Positions 49,222 through 63,000 are shown, counted from the first letter of the stretch. The stretch: 64,000 nt of DNA from Glomus cerebriforme (GCA_003550305.1 QKYT01000026.1:316863-380862), one strand, 5' to 3'. The notes: generated by a model not told the origin, from the letters alone. Numbers and translations: made by a program.

Positions 49222-51983
49222 ATGTCAGCTGTAATCGTAACCGCAAAAATTCCTCAGAACGCAGTATTCTTTGCCGGAGAAAAATTTCGATGTGAAATTA
49301 CTTTTAGTTGTCAGTCTACTAATGTAGATAATCTTTCCTCGGAAGATAAATCGCAAGGAGCTTCGACTAAAAACGGATATTCGAACAATGTAAAATCTGC
49401 TAGTGAAACAAAATCACATGGAAAAAAACCTTCGATAAAGCAAGTGCCAAATGGAAATCCTTTATCCGTTATTGTTGAAAATCCATCTATTCACAATAGT
49501 CTTGCAGGAGATTTAGGAGATTCCGGAATGTTTGGATTCCGTAATTTTGTAAAGAGGCCAGCATCGTTGTCTTCTATTGCTTCTTCGACCTTTTCACTAC
49601 TAGCTGGGAATAGTAGTAATTCTCAACCTTCCCCAACCTCCCAATTGCCTGTTCAAAATTCATCGCCACAATCATTTCCAGGACATATAGATACAGAGGA
49701 ACACGATTTAGAACATGTAGAAAAAATCGATGGTATTTATGCTGTATTTTTTAAATTGCTTTTTGTATAGATTTTAAAATTAACATAATCATGTATTTTT
49801 AAGACAAGGCTATCTTGACTTCTGAACCTCTCAATTATACGGATGAAGAGACGGATGATGATGGTGGATTAATAAATTTGCAACAAGCAGGAGTCAATGA
49901 TAATGTTTCCATTAGTGATTTAGATACATCTGAGTCAACAACTCCAAGAAGTTCGATAGATTTTTATAGTATTGGAAATTCCGAAAGAGGAAGTAATACT
50001 TGGAGTGATTCATTGACAGATTATAAAAAATATGGTTCTAGTAGAAGATCTTCTACAGGAACGCGGTGTAGTTCTTCGCCGTCTCTCAGCCAAAAATATG
50101 AAACATTATTATGGGGATTTGTTCAAATAGTAGGACATTTTGTAATAGATAATTCGTTAGTAAAATCTATCGAATTTGAGCCTTTAAAAACAAAAACAAT
50201 GTATCGACCAGCCAGCGGGAGTGGAGCTGGAGGTGCTGTTGGTGGTGGAACTTTGGGAATTTTTTCCGCCAATACTTTAAGCCATTCAAGTTTAGCTGAT
50301 TTACAAGAACGTGCGGGTAAGTTCAATTTATTCATTACCATTATTACCATTAATGTATATTATTATTTATTATTGGATTTATTATTATTATTATTATTAT
50401 TTAGACAGTAAATCGATACCGGTATTTTCAACTCCTCCTTCAATTTTATTTTGTGACTTACATTTGGCACCTGGTGAATTGCGAACTTGTAATATCTAAT
50501 TTACTTTCAATTTTATTGATATTCTTTGCTAAAATTTAATGTCGGGAAGTTAATATGAGATTTAATCGTTATAGACACATATGAGACTAGATTACCAAAT
50601 GATTTACCACCATCACATAGGGGTAAAGCGATTCGATTTTTATATTATTTAATAATAGGAACTCATCGAGGGGGAATGAATCATCAATCAAATGTAGTAC
50701 AGATGCCTTTTCGTGTATTTAACTATGTTTCAGGTAAGCAACCTATCATGTTAAAAAAAAACCGGAGTATTTTATATTTTGTTAATTTTTATAAAAAATC
50801 TCTTTAGATGATGGCTCTCGACCTATATATGACTTGATGAATCCTGTGGTAATTTATAAAGATGAAGCCGTAATAACATGTAAAGATGTGACTCCAAAGC
50901 CGAAACCGACAAAGAAAAGAGGTTTTTATAATTTACGTAATATATTGTTCTAAATCAAAATTTTATGTATTAATGAATATTTTTGTTTTTATTAATAATG
51001 TGTAGATAATAAAAAGGAAGAATTTTTGGATTACCTGGAAAAGTTGGTTCAAAGTTCTAACTATGAGATATCACCAATTACTGATGAAAATGATGATGAC
51101 AGTAAAGATAGTGATACGTATGTTTTCGTGGAAAAAGATGAAAGTTCGGTAGCAAATACTGCAACAATTTTATCAAAAAACATGCGAAAAGGTATAAAAA
51201 ATTTTTTTTTTTTCAAAAAAAAAAAGGCGATAGAGGCCAATTTATTTATTTAATTTATGTTTTTTTAGCGAACTACGACATTTGTAAAAACAATCAACGT
51301 GTAGCACAATTATGTCTTTTAAAAACTTCTTATCGACTTGGAGACATTGTAACGGGAACAATAAATTTCAACGACGCCGTTATACCTAGTTATCAGGTAT
51401 TGATTATCAAAAAAAATTTTTTTTTTTTGAATTCTCTTAATTATTTGTATTCAATAAGAAAGGTTTTTGGCAGGTATCTATAACGTTAGAAAGTAGTGAA
51501 ATTGTAGAGTCCTCTATTGCTAATCGTCCACAACAACAAATTGCTCGTGCGACGCGGAAAGTTCATGGAGAACATCACGAATTTTGTCTCAATGCGGGAC
51601 GTATTAGTTTTGCAATATCGATACCCACAAGTAGTACACCGGACTTTCAAACGACTGGCGGTAACTAATTTTTTTTAAAGTTCATTGTGATTATTATATA
51701 ATTATTCTACTGTCAATTTATACAATTTATATTCATTTGTGATTATTCTTTTTTTCTTTATATAGTAAAACTTCAGTGGTGTTTAAGATTGGAATTCATC
51801 ACTGGACCCAAAGGACAGTCACCCTTAATGCCACTTAACGCAGACGAACGGCACCAATATTATCAAGCCATTGATGAAATAAATGTTGAAACATTTGACT
51901 GTGCTATTCCCATAAAAGTCTATCCAACATCATATACGTCAGCACGTATATTTCCTTCTCATCATGTTTTTCGTGTAACATAA
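49222..51983 (+). CDS. RGP1: Rgp1, subunit of the Ric1-Rgp1 exchange factor for Ypt6/Rab6
   Basis: Nine exons (49222-49732, 49804-50316, 50405-50488, 50575-50733, 50808-50936, 51006-51191, 51269-51396, 51474-51660, 51766-51983) sum to 2115 nt, 704 residues. It starts MSAVIVTAKIPQNAVFFAGE followed by FRCEITF, the arrestin-like N-terminal strand set of Rgp1. A long Ser-rich insert (about 35-230) follows. Then come SLSQKYETLLWGFVQIVGHF, YETRLPNDLPPSHRGKAIRF and YYLIIGTHRGGMNHQSNVVQ. The C-terminal part has LLKTSYRLGDIVTGTINF and AGRISFAISIPTSSTPDFQT. Rgp1 and Ric1 form the Golgi exchange factor that activates Ypt6/Rab6 for endosome-to-Golgi recycling. Ric1 is not in the window. Introns 2 and 6 have AT-only or homopolymer stretches. 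Confidence 0.9.
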
Positions 51984-53380
51984 TTTTTTTGTATTTTTAA
52001 ATTGTTATATTTATTTAATATGCATTATTTTGGTTCAATTCATTACTAAAAAAAACACATCTATTATTTTTATAATTAAATTTTATAAAGTTTATTACTG
52101 AATACTGAAAGACTTTGTAGCTTTTTGAATTTAATAAGATTTACCTTTTTTAACCTTTTTTTTGCAAATAATGATAAATGGTTGCACGTTTTTTGTGAAT
52201 ATAATTTAAGATTGTGCATCGTAAAATCAAAGGATAATTAATTTATTAATTAATTTATTATTCTATTTTTTTTTTTTTTTTTAATAATTGTAGGAAATAT
52301 AATATAAATTTTTTTCAGTGTAGTAGAATTAATTAATTTAGTAATTTTTTAACCTTGATTATACTGTATATTGTTTGGTTTTATAATTGTAATTGTTATA
52401 TATATATATACAACATTAAACGTGCGTTTTTATTATAATAATTTTACTTCAAATCTTATTATTTTTTAATTTAAAACAGTAATAATTAAAATTGCGAGTA
52501 TGATGCATTGTTATTACATATCGTCTTTAAAAAAAAAAATCGCACGACATACAGTTTCCCTAATTTCCAAAAAAAATTTTAATGTATATAAAATATACAG
52601 TATATCAATATTCAATATATATTATATATACTCTTCTTTTTTTTAAAAAAAAAATACGAACACCAAAATTAAAAGGTAAATCGGATGATCTGGTTTTAAA
52701 GATCAGTTTTAAAAGCTTAAATAAGCTTTAATAATGAAACACAAGGAATAGTTGAATAAGAAATTTTAACCTATGAATTCTATAATATATCTCGTAATAT
52801 TTGTAATAAATTAAAATATGCATCAATAAAGAGGATTTTGCTGGCAGAAAAAGGGACACAAAAGAAAAAAAAACACCACCCTCCCGCGGTTGTGAAATTT
52901 AATTACTGATTTGTTATTTTTTTTGTATATATAAGCCTCTTCTTTATAAAGTAATTATCTTTATTAAGTAATTATAAATAAATAAAAAAAGTTACACTCT
53001 AACAAAATTAGCAAATTCTAAAATTAGAAAGTTATTTTAAAAAACAAAAAAGGAAGGAAAAAAAAAAAAAAAAAAAAAATTTGCCCGTGAACAACGAAAA
53101 AAATTATTACATGAATGATTTTGAACAAAAGTAATTTTTTTAGGTAAGTGCGCCAACACACATATTGTTTCAATCTTTGTTTATTAAAAATAATGTATAA
53201 ATGTATATGAATGAAATACTGTATACTGTATATTATTAAAAATAGTAGTAAAATAAAATAAAAATAACAAGTTCTACAGTTCTACAAAAGCAGCTGCCTA
53301 AATAAGATTAAAAAACTGCAATATCATTATTAACACTATTATTACATAATATCATACAAATAAATTTTTTTTAAGTAGTT
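51984..53380. other. Convergent AT-rich intergenic region
   Basis: 1.4 kb between the 3' ends of RGP1 and the transporter gene. It includes a 24 bp A run (about 53058-53080) and many AATAAA-like signals. No ORF, RNA gene or element is recognised. Confidence 0.5.
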
Positions 53381-54316
53381 TTAGTTATTTTTACGACGTA
53401 AATCAAAAGTGGGCAAAGTGAAATAAGAAGTTTCAGGGGTAAGTAAACCAGCTAAAGCGTCATACCAAGCAATCAAAGCGGTAATTACACCGAGTACACC
53501 ACCAATTCTTGTTAATCCATTTGGACCTTTTGCAGTTGGGTCGAGTTGGAAAAATTTTCCCAATGTAAGGAAGAAGAATGTTAACGTTAAGAAAAAGAAA
53601 AGAGCCACAAGACCTCCATTTGTTCTGAAAGTTGCCATAAGCATGAGGAATGTGACTATTGAAAAAAAAAGAAAGAAAAAAAAAAAAGGAGAGGGGAAAT
53701 TAGTATGAAAAATACAAAAGAACTAAATGAAGCAGATTACTTACAGATTGTCCATCCCAATAAATAAATTCCGACTAAAATAAAATAAAAATATACAATT
53801 AATTCAAAAATCATTATTATTAATTGTTTGACAATGATGATTTGATAATTACCAGCATGTTCAGCTACAGCAGGATCATCAGCTTTAGTTCCTACAGCAT
53901 CAATAGTAAAAATTGCAGCGAAAGAGAGCCAGAAACCACCATAAGAAGAAAAGGCAGTAGCTCCAAAGGTATTTCCAGTTTTAAATTCCCACATTCCTGC
54001 TAATAATTGAATTATACCACCGTAAAATATGGCTAATCCTACTACAATGTTTGGAAGCGGTAGTGTTGGAGCACCAGAATTATGAATAGACAATACAAAA
54101 GTCGTTAAAGCGAATGCACATAACCCTATTATTATTATTATATAAAGTATAAAATAAAAAGAATAAAGAATAAAAAAAAAATTAGAAAGAAAATTATAAT
54201 AAATTAGAATCAAGTTATAATAATAAACAAGAAGACATACCAAGTGGGGCAGGGTTTGCAATTTTTGGAGGAGTATATTTTTGTTCTCCAAGTTTTCCGT
54301 CTTCGAGAGATGACAT
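53381..54316 (-). CDS. GPR1/FUN34/YaaH (Ato) family acetate/ammonia transporter
   Basis: Four exons (54316-54241, 54125-53853, 53774-53745, 53655-53381) sum to 654 nt, 217 residues, the normal size. The family signature NPAPLGLCAFALTTFVLS lies at residues about 23-40, split by intron 1. Six membrane segments can be placed: LCAFALTTFVLSI, IVVGLAIFYGGIIQLLAGMW, FSSYGGFWLSFAAIFTI, VGIYLLGWTIFTFLMLMA, GGLVALFFFLTLTFFFLTLG and LTRIGGVLGVITALIAWYDA. The conserved FGATAFSSYGGFW is present. Relatives (yeast Ato1/Ady2, bacterial SatP) move acetate or succinate with protons at the plasma membrane. The substrate here is inferred from the family. Exon 3 is only 30 nt. Confidence 0.92.
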
Positions 54317-54996
54317 TTTCAACGTTAATATTATTATAAATAGAAGATCAAATTAAGGAAATTCAGAAAAATTCGTAAAAATTGTCTATTAAATTCGTTT
54401 ACGGGATAAATAATATCTTCAGAGGAATTGAGAGATATGAAGTTGGGAGACAGGAAAAAGTGGAGAATTTATAACAAAAAAAATTTGATCAGAAAAAAAA
54501 AAAACCGATAATTTTTTACATGTTACATCTTCTCCTTAAACAATAACAAATTTAGATTATTCAAAATACCTCCGCCAGCCTATGATTTTCATGTTATTAT
54601 ACAATACACAAAAATTGAGTTCGTGTCCGATTATTTGAATTATTGGATATTTCTAAACTCAGTCTATAATGAATCACACCTGTACTAGTATAACTCAAAC
54701 AATTTAAATTTTTGTTTACTATTTTTGATTTACTTCACATTTATAGTATTAAAAGATTATTGGTTAAATAGTTGCATAAAAAAATGTTTCGTGAGACTAA
54801 TTCAAGGTTGGGTAAACAAAAGAATTTTTTTTTTTTAAAAAAAAAAATTCCCACCCTAATTCAATCAAATCATTCATAATCAAGGATTTCCTAATTATAT
54901 TAATTACGTTTACCATAAGTTCCATCTTTCAAACTTCAGCCCCTTTCTCATTACTAAATCTAACCAAATATCTCGGCTTTGCGGTTTGTTTCAAAG
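54317..54996. other. Upstream region of the transporter gene
   Basis: About 680 bp of non-coding sequence before the gap-flanking repeat. Holds the promoter of the minus-strand transporter; no distinct motif is certain. Confidence 0.4.
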
Positions 54997-55115
54997 TTTT
55001 CTATTTTAAAAAAACAATTCAAGCCTATTTCGTATTCTTAATTTAGTTTCTTTTTTTTTTAAACCAATGAAATATTTTTATTATTTGTTTGTAACATACT
55101 GAAAATAATTTAGGG

Positions 55116-55154
<39 letters not shown>

Positions 55155-55442
55155 AATATACATACAAATTTTGTAATAAAGGNNNNNNNNNNNNNNNNNN
55201 NNNNNNNNNNNNNNNNNNNNNNNNNNNNNNNNNNNNNNNNNNNNNNNNNNNNNNNTTTTCTATTTTAAAAAAACAATTCAAGCCTATTTTTTATTCTTAT
55301 ATTCATTTTTTTTTTTTTTAAACCAATATAATTTTTTTTTTTTTTTTTTGTATCTTTCTGAAAATTATTTTGGGGTTTTTTTTTTTTTTTTTTTTTTTTT
55401 ACCTTTTTTAAGAAATATACATACAAATTTTGTAATAAAGGG
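54997..55442. repeat. Direct repeat flanking a 73-N assembly gap
   Basis: The segment from TTTTCTATTTTAAAAAAAC to TTTTGTAATAAAGG occurs at 54997-55182 and again at 55256-55442. Ns occupy 55183-55255. The two copies agree except in homopolymer lengths and scattered bases. The simplest reading is that the two contig ends overlap and the sequence was written twice around the gap. ORFs that cross the gap are not real. Confidence 0.85.
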
Positions 55443-56929
55443 AAAATAATATTACACAGAAAAAAAAAGGTTCTCGTACATTTCTTTAGCGAATAATGTT
55501 TTTTTATTATACTATTTGTAAAGCTTCTAAATGTTACATTACATTTACATTTACGGTACATGTATATTACGTGTTTATACATGTAACCAATTTTCCATCG
55601 AATTCCCACTGAGACTTAAAGACAATCTCAGATCCTTAACCGAACCAGAAATAGTATCTAATTAAATTACCACGTTATACGCGGTTCATAACCAATTAAT
55701 GAACAAAATAAATATTAATAATAAATTTATTTATTTGTTTTTCAGTATTTTATTGTCATTTTAATAAATTTAAACAAATTCATTTTTATTTCCGACTTTC
55801 GAGCCTTAATTTTTTGAAATTAAGTTATGATTGGTAATTTTCCTTCTTTTTATTCATCTATATTTGGAAATTATGTTAATCATATTGCGTCTTTGGGCTG
55901 ATTTATTGTAATATATATATATTTTTTTTAAAATGTCATCAATTTAAAAAATTTATCTAGTAAAAAAAAAAAAATAATAAATAATTAGAAGACATCATTA
56001 TTACAATTAAAAAAACGCCTCTTTTTACTTAAGATCGTTCGTTTTAATGGGCTTTTTCTTATAAAAAATTTCTTATTTTGAATAGTATTCGAAGATACAT
56101 TTTATATTCGACAATTTTGAACAATACGTATTTATTTTCTCATTCATTAATTGATTTAAAACAATCATTACTAAAATTGGTTTATATTATGCATTTTTAA
56201 ATTAAAGTTGTAATTAAATTATGTGTGTGTATCAAATAACAGAAAGATGATGTATCGTTTTTTTTTTACATTTATTATTATCATTATTAAAAATAAAATC
56301 CGTATAGAAATTTCCGTAAAACTTTATTTTGAATTAACTAAACTATTCTTATACTAATAAATATTTTTATTTATAAAATCGGGATAATTCATTTGTAATT
56401 TATGTACAGTATATATATTTTACGTAGTATATTAATCAGAATCTTAAAAATGAATAGAATAATTATTAGTTTTTTTAATGTACAGTATATTAGAAAAGAA
56501 GCTAATATAAAGCTAAAAAAATTTAAAAGAAGGAGGAAGTTTATTTTTATTTATTCCATAATTAAACCCAATATTTTTACAAAAGATTGATGAAAATAAT
56601 ATACAAGATACTTTATATATGTATTGATTGTATAAAAAAAAATAGTTTTAAGTGTTGATATTACAATAAAATTATTATATTCTTATAAAAGAGTATTAGT
56701 AAAATTGGAATATTAAAGAACAGATAAGAAAATATATATTAGAATATGATTGATATAATTGATCAGTTTTGATGGTATAATTTCGAAATTGTGTATTTAA
56801 ATTCTCATTATATTTATTTACTCATTTATTAAATCTGCGATCAAAGAAGGACTTGATTATGATATTTATGATATTAAAAGAGCAAGTAGCACATACTCAC
56901 TGATGAAAACAAATTATATATTCATGTTA
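55443..56929. other. AT-rich intergenic sequence
   Basis: 1.5 kb with homopolymers and no supported gene; ORFs at 55265-55609 (minus) and 56402-56590 (plus) are Lys/Ile/Phe-rich products of base composition. Confidence 0.5.
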
Positions 56930-57320
56930 CGGATAGCATAATTTGAATAAAGAACCATTATTATCGAAACTACAACCAATTTCTTTTACATTATAAGGAG
57001 ATACATCGGAAACTAAAGCAACAGAAGATAATCTAGCGGCGTGTATTTCTCATATTTTCAAGTGTATCAAAAGAATAATGGTTATTCCGTCATTAAAATC
57101 TTTTGAAGATCAATAAGTTTTAATAAAAACATTTCTTGTTAAAGATACATTCCAGAACAAAAACAAGTTTTACAATTTCGCAAAGCATTCGAAGGAACAG
57201 ATTGTAATTTTTTGATATTTGGAATTTTTCTCGAAATAGGAATTTGTTCCAGTTCCAAAAATAACACAAGAAAGGTATTAGAGTATTGAACCAAAATAGT
57301 CCCAACAGTAGATGATATAT
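56930..57320 (-). pseudogene. Unrecognised protein-coding relic
   Basis: On the minus strand two stretches read like former protein. One runs from STVGTILVQYSNTFLVLFLE to RNCKTCFCSGMYL-stop. The other, in another frame, runs FNDGITIILLIHLKI-stop-EIHAARLSSVALVSDVSPY and on to KEIGCSFDNNGSLFKLCYP-stop. Local composition is less AT-rich than around it. No domain is recognised, and the stops and frame jump argue for a decayed gene or element fragment. Confidence 0.3.
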
Positions 57321-57465
57321 TTAGTCATAAACAATAAACATTATTATTTTATTCATTTTTATATATAATAAATAATATAATGATTTGATTTAATTATTCA
57401 TCAAATTAAATTTCCTTTAACAATAAAGATAATACAATAAATAGATCATATATAGAATTTAACAA

Positions 57466-57732
57466 TTAAGCATTCTTTTTATTTTCTAGTTCTTGTTTAA
57501 CTATATTTGCTTCTTGATGAGCGTGCTTCTCCGCATTTTGATCTTGTAGACGCTCTTGTCGCGCTTTTTCTTCGGCTTTTTTTGCTTCTTCAACTGATGT
57601 ATGAATTTCTTCTGGTGTTTGTGATTTATCGTTCTATAAAAGGAAGAGAGAAAAGGTTACGTTAATAAATACAAATAATGAATGTTGAATGATCAACTTT
57701 TTTTTACTCACAGTGCTTTTCTTTGGATCCAT
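57466..57732 (-). CDS. Small, highly charged helical protein, unrecognised
   Basis: Two exons (57732-57712, 57633-57466) sum to 189 nt, 62 residues. The first exon is MDPKKST, then GTGAGT; the second begins NDKSQTPEEIHTSVEEAKKA and continues with an almost uninterrupted charged helix (EEKARQERLQDQNAEKHAHQ) to a Lys/Asn/Ala end. Glu and Lys spacing suggests a single long amphipathic helix or coiled coil. No signal peptide, membrane segment or known domain is seen. It lies alone between AT-rich intergenic regions. The reading frame, splice signals and composition all favour a real gene, but nothing indicates its function. Confidence 0.6.
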
Positions 57733-60013
57733 TTTATGAGTATAAATGAAAAGACAAAATTTTAATTAGAGTTCGAAAAAAATATATTTAGAATGTTTTT
57801 TACAACGTATTATTTTATGAATGAAATAATTTTTGTGAGAAACCAAATTAAAAATACTTGTATTTATATTAAAAATCTTGATATGAAATGTCATTATTAA
57901 ATCATTCGATACATCATTCGACTTAGATGATTAATATATGATATCATCGATCATATGACTTCCCACTCTATCACGTTAGTCTATGATTCTGTTATTTTGA
58001 TCATATTCTGATGAACTAATATATCGACAAATAATTGTGAAGCGCATGACAAATTATTACTGATCAACATTGTTATAAATATAAAACATATTCCGAGAAT
58101 AAACACCCTGGCCTGCATTATGGCTGATATAATGGTATAAATTCAAGATCATAAATTTCATAGAGGTAAAAAAAAAAAAAAAAAAAGGAAGTTTTTATTG
58201 ATGAAAGTGATATAGACAGGCACAATAGTGGAAACTTTTATCTTATGACATGAAGCGAGCATGTTAATATTTCCACTAGATCACATCTTTGCATAAACAG
58301 ATGACGAATCATACATTTGTAGCTTCCAACTTCCGGTTTACAATAATAATAGCATTGCTCCTTTTAATAACAACGGAAATGAAAGTAATTAAGTGAATAT
58401 GTTAGTGTTAGAGCATGTCTTTTGCATATCGACGGCATTCACGACAGAATAACAATCACGTGACAATAGCTCCATTTTACTTATTAATAATTCTTTTCTT
58501 CCGGTTTCGCGTTACCGTTACATAGGTGGGCCAGTACTTATCTTTTCAAGATAAGAGGGAGCATCCGGGCACTAGCTAGGATTAGTTCAAGTATAGGTCT
58601 AATAATTCATTTGTATTTTTACATTATGTACAGAACTTTAGCTTTACTTGGCTTGCACTCGTATAAAAATAATGGTTTACTTTAATAGATAACATTAAAT
58701 ATTACGACAGAAGTGCAGAGACTTCTACAAAATCACCATGAACCGCAGTTCATGGACTCGCAACTGGAGGCGTTGAGTGATTGAATTCAGATCAAATCTT
58801 TAGGCCATCCAATGCAACCTAAAATAAACTTTTATTAAGGAAATTGCCTTGATAATCATTGCATTATTGGCGTTATAGAAACTCAATGATTATGAGTAAA
58901 GCAGTTAGGATTTTCTACCGAGGTTTCTAAAAAACATATAATGTGCCGAGAACACAAGTTGATGCACGTGATCGAAATGTTAAAAAATCACGATATGTAA
59001 AATTTGTACTGTAAATGTATTTATTTTTTTTAGTATACTGTATATGAATATTTAACCGTCGGCTCCGACCGGCTTTTCCTAATCGAACTAAATTAGCCTC
59101 ACTATTACTCACTTTACCAATCGTGACTCGGCAGTTTGGTAAAAATAACTTTACCGACCGATATATTTTCCAAAATCCAGATAAGACAATGTATTATGTG
59201 AATTCATACAGTAAGAAGATAACATTATACTGATCCCTATATTTAATTCTATTTTCTTTTTTTCATTAGTTCTTTGGGGATTTGAAAGTTGGTGAATATC
59301 AAATTCTTTTTTTATTTATCATGATCAGGCACATTATCTCCTTCAGGCGAAAGCAAGGATCGGATTTAACTTTGTAAACTTTTCTACGTTGGATACATTC
59401 CATATATCTGCGATTTATGATGTGCGAGTCAAACATCGATATAGTAAATACCCTTATGCACATCCTCTTGAACGACGAGTATACAAAATGATAGGTTGAA
59501 TTCCTCAGTTTTTGATAAACCTTAGAGCTCAAAGAAGTAAAGCTTGAATCCTTTGAATTCTCATTATTTCGGAGACAGATTAAAATTGGTACATTCATTT
59601 GAGTGGGACAAATTTGTCCTGCAAGATAATATTTCAAATGTTTGTATCTGTTAGACTGAATAGTACTCATACTATAAGAATCAATTATAAATCTTGAGCT
59701 TTGCACTAATTTTTATTATTAGTTCTTTTATTATTTTTGCAAGTACTTAATCCCTGATTCTTGAAGTCACTAATCATTTTTCATGATTTTTTCTTATCGA
59801 TTGTATTTTTTTCAATTTGCTTTTTCACATAAATGAAATATTATAGTAGTTGAAACTTATTTATTCTCAAAAATTTATTACTGTTTTTTTTTTTATTAAG
59901 TAGGATTAATAAATAAATATTTACATAAAATTTTAACCAAAATACTTGAAACTAAATTTATAAAAATAACCTATTTTTTATTTTATTTTATTCACTTCTC
60001 TCAGAAAACATAA
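57733..60013. other. Intergenic region with unassigned short ORFs
   Basis: 2.3 kb, less AT-rich between 58300 and 59700. Seen here: perfect 8 bp stem-loop CCATGAAC-CGCA-GTTCATGG (58736-58755); TTATCTT-TTC-AAGATAA (58537-58553); and a minus-strand ORF at 59035-59112 (SNSEANLVRLGKAGRSRRLN), which may be part of a dispersed repeat. A 123-residue minus-strand ORF from the first ATG (59299-59670) has no domain and I do not support it as a gene. No tRNA fold was found. Confidence 0.4.
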
Positions 60014-63000
60014 TTACGAAGTTTCCATTGCTTCATCTTCATCGCTATCTTCTGCTCCTTCTTGTACTGTGATTGGTAAATCAAATTCTTGATCACATCC
60101 TGAATAAGAATCTGACATAAAGAATATTTTCAATAAATGTTCACCAGCTTCTGATGGACATGTGAAGTCTAGTTTTACTCCAAGGGTTTTATTTAGGGTA
60201 ATACGTTTAATACCAAGTAATGAATTCTTTTCTGTATCACCGACAACCACCCACCATCCTTCATCTTTTTTGTGTGGGAAAAATGGGGCAATAACTGGTC
60301 CTACAACATCATCATCGTCATCATCAACTTCACGATTAAGTTTTACATCAAGGACACCTTGGGAGCCTGCAACGAGTTCATCTTCGTCCCTTACACCAAA
60401 CTTGACATCAATACTAGGATATCGGTTAACATAACGAGCAACTTCATTTAATTGTCGTCCATCCATTTTGAGTATCTCATTTCGTTCATCATCTTCAAGT
60501 TCCATGATACCGAAAACTGTATCAATCTCCTTTTCTTCACAGCGGTTAATAATATTTGATGTAAAATAAGGTATTTGTTTTAATGGTGAATCACTATCCC
60601 ATAGAGCTTGAACACACATTTGTGCTAATTCCATAGCGGCCAATGCAGGTTTTAACCATCCATTGGAACTTATTACGTCGACTATAGCTTGAATCAAAGG
60701 AATAACTTTGCCCAATACAGTTGTTTGATCAGATTGCAAATCTGGTGGCAATTGCGTCCTTGAAAAATGAGCTTGTAACAAAATATTAGTTTTGATATGT
60801 GGAGAATTGAATTTCGGATTTCCGAGTTTGACTGGAAGTCGATCATAAATCTTTTTAAGAACGCTATCTTCATGATGACGAATAGGAATAGACTCAAATT
60901 CAGATGCAGATGATAAAATCTCCAAAAGTCCCTTGAGTTTAATTTTTTCGTTCAAACTCATACTAAACATTTCAACTGTGGTATAACTAACATTATAATA
61001 TGCAGCAATCATGCCTAAATTAAGTGGTGATACGTCTAATTCGTCTTCTAAAGTAATACATTTTGAAGCAGCTAGATCGTTGATAGTTGTTTCAACTAAT
61101 TCAGATAAGTGGTCCGATAAATGTCTATGATCAGAACCTTGCATACCGTAATAATTCGGATTTTCTACCATACGACGATATAAGAATGTCCAAGTTAGAT
61201 AATCGACAGCATCTTGTTTATTCTCAATAGTTTTTGTAACAATCTCAGCATTGAAATGATCATGTAGGAAATGATCCAAATGTGACTCTACAGGTAGCGC
61301 TTCATACAAGAATTTTTTATAAAAATCTTTTTTAATTGCTTGACACATCAACACGCAACGACCAGTATCATCATATCGTGGCCGGCAAGCCCTACCCATC
61401 ATCTGAAGAACATCAGTTATTGGATAATCAGCATATCGATGCTCTTTACCTTCAAAGAATTGAGTACCCATAACAATTACCATATGACAACTCAAATTTA
61501 TGCCCCAGCATGTGTCACGTGAAGCCACGACAACTTGAATCGCCCCACTTTCAAATAATTCTTCTACAATTCGCTTATCTTGTTTACTCAAGGCTTCGTG
61601 ATAAAAACCAACTCCATGTTGTAGTGTTTCAGCCAAAGCTTTGTCATTTATGTGCTTCAAATGATTTTCAATATCACTTGCATGTGCATGAAGGAAACGA
61701 TCCGTCGTTCCATCAGCTGCACAGAAAGTGAGTAAGTCTACAGCAGTAAGTCGACATTGTTTACGAGATGGCACGAATACAATTGCTGGCCTATCAGACG
61801 AATAATTCGTAATAGCAACATAGGTTGGTTTAGCCATAGCCATCATGAGTGAAGCAAAATGAGGAATGTTGTAACTCTGAATATGAATCTCTAATGGTAC
61901 AGGACGAACACTAGGATGAAAATTAAAAATAGCATGAGGAGTGGCACCGATCCATTCTCCAAGATCCTGGGCATTGGCTAACGAGGTACTTAAACATACA
62001 ATTCGAATTGGATTTTTTGTTTGATGAGCAATGTAACGCATACGTGAAACAATAATTTCGTATGTCGGTCCAACGTCACTACCAATCAAATGTAATTCAT
62101 CTGCTATAAATAATGCTACAGTTTGAACGTTTTTCCGCTGTTTCCATCGACGGGACATTACATCCCACTGTGTTGGTGTAGCAAATATTACATCGCCACT
62201 TTCAAGTAAACGAAGATCTGCACTTGTTTCACCAGTAAGTGCTACTATAGTTTTCCCACCTTGTATTTTACCAAATTTTTGTCTCCATTGTGCAACTTGA
62301 AGATCAACAACTTCTTGGAATGGTGCGATATATACACAACGTCCGTGGTTCGGCATAGACCATAATCGAAGAAGTGCAAATTCGGCACAAACGGTTTTTC
62401 CACTTCCTGTGGGAGCTCCAACGAAGACATTATCACTCGTGTTATATAAAGCATTGAATACCTGGGTTTGGATAGGATTAAATTTATCGACCCATCCATT
62501 ATATACGGTTTCATATTCACGATTACGTAATGCTGATACTGGCAAAGGTTGCAAATCAAGCAACTCTGTGTGTGGTGGGTACTTCTTCGGAAGAATTAAA
62601 TGTCTAAATGACATTGGCAATTTGGTCTCACAATGTAACCAACGATCCGAGATAACGGAAATGAAATAATTCGGTGGAAGAGGTTCAAAAAGTGGAACAG
62701 TAAATGTTATAACATGATCCTCTTCCGCATATTTTTGTTTAAGTATAAATGAATCATGGTATAATATAACTTCTCCATCAACGTCTTCAACTATAACCCA
62801 AAAAGCTTCGGCCGTACCATGAACTTTTTCATCCCACATAAAATCGGGAGTAATCTTAAGCTCAACTCGTAATAATGATCTAGTAATTGGCTGGACGTAA
62901 GTAACAAGCTCCAATTTTGGAAATTGGTGAATAAATTTATGAATCAATTTTCCAACTTTAGGTATTCCGACAAGTTCACCAATCTCTTGTGGATTCAAAT

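Noticed and set aside
55081..55281. Minus-strand ORF running through the N gap
   Set aside because: Most of it is Ns and poly-T; an artefact of the gap.
58480..58760. Possible tRNA or small RNA because of two short hairpins and higher GC
   Set aside because: No cloverleaf, anticodon stem or T-loop sequence could be fitted.
59299..59706. 135-residue minus-strand ORF
   Set aside because: It begins at GTG, not ATG; from the first ATG it has no recognisable domain, promoter or splice structure. It may be a relic.
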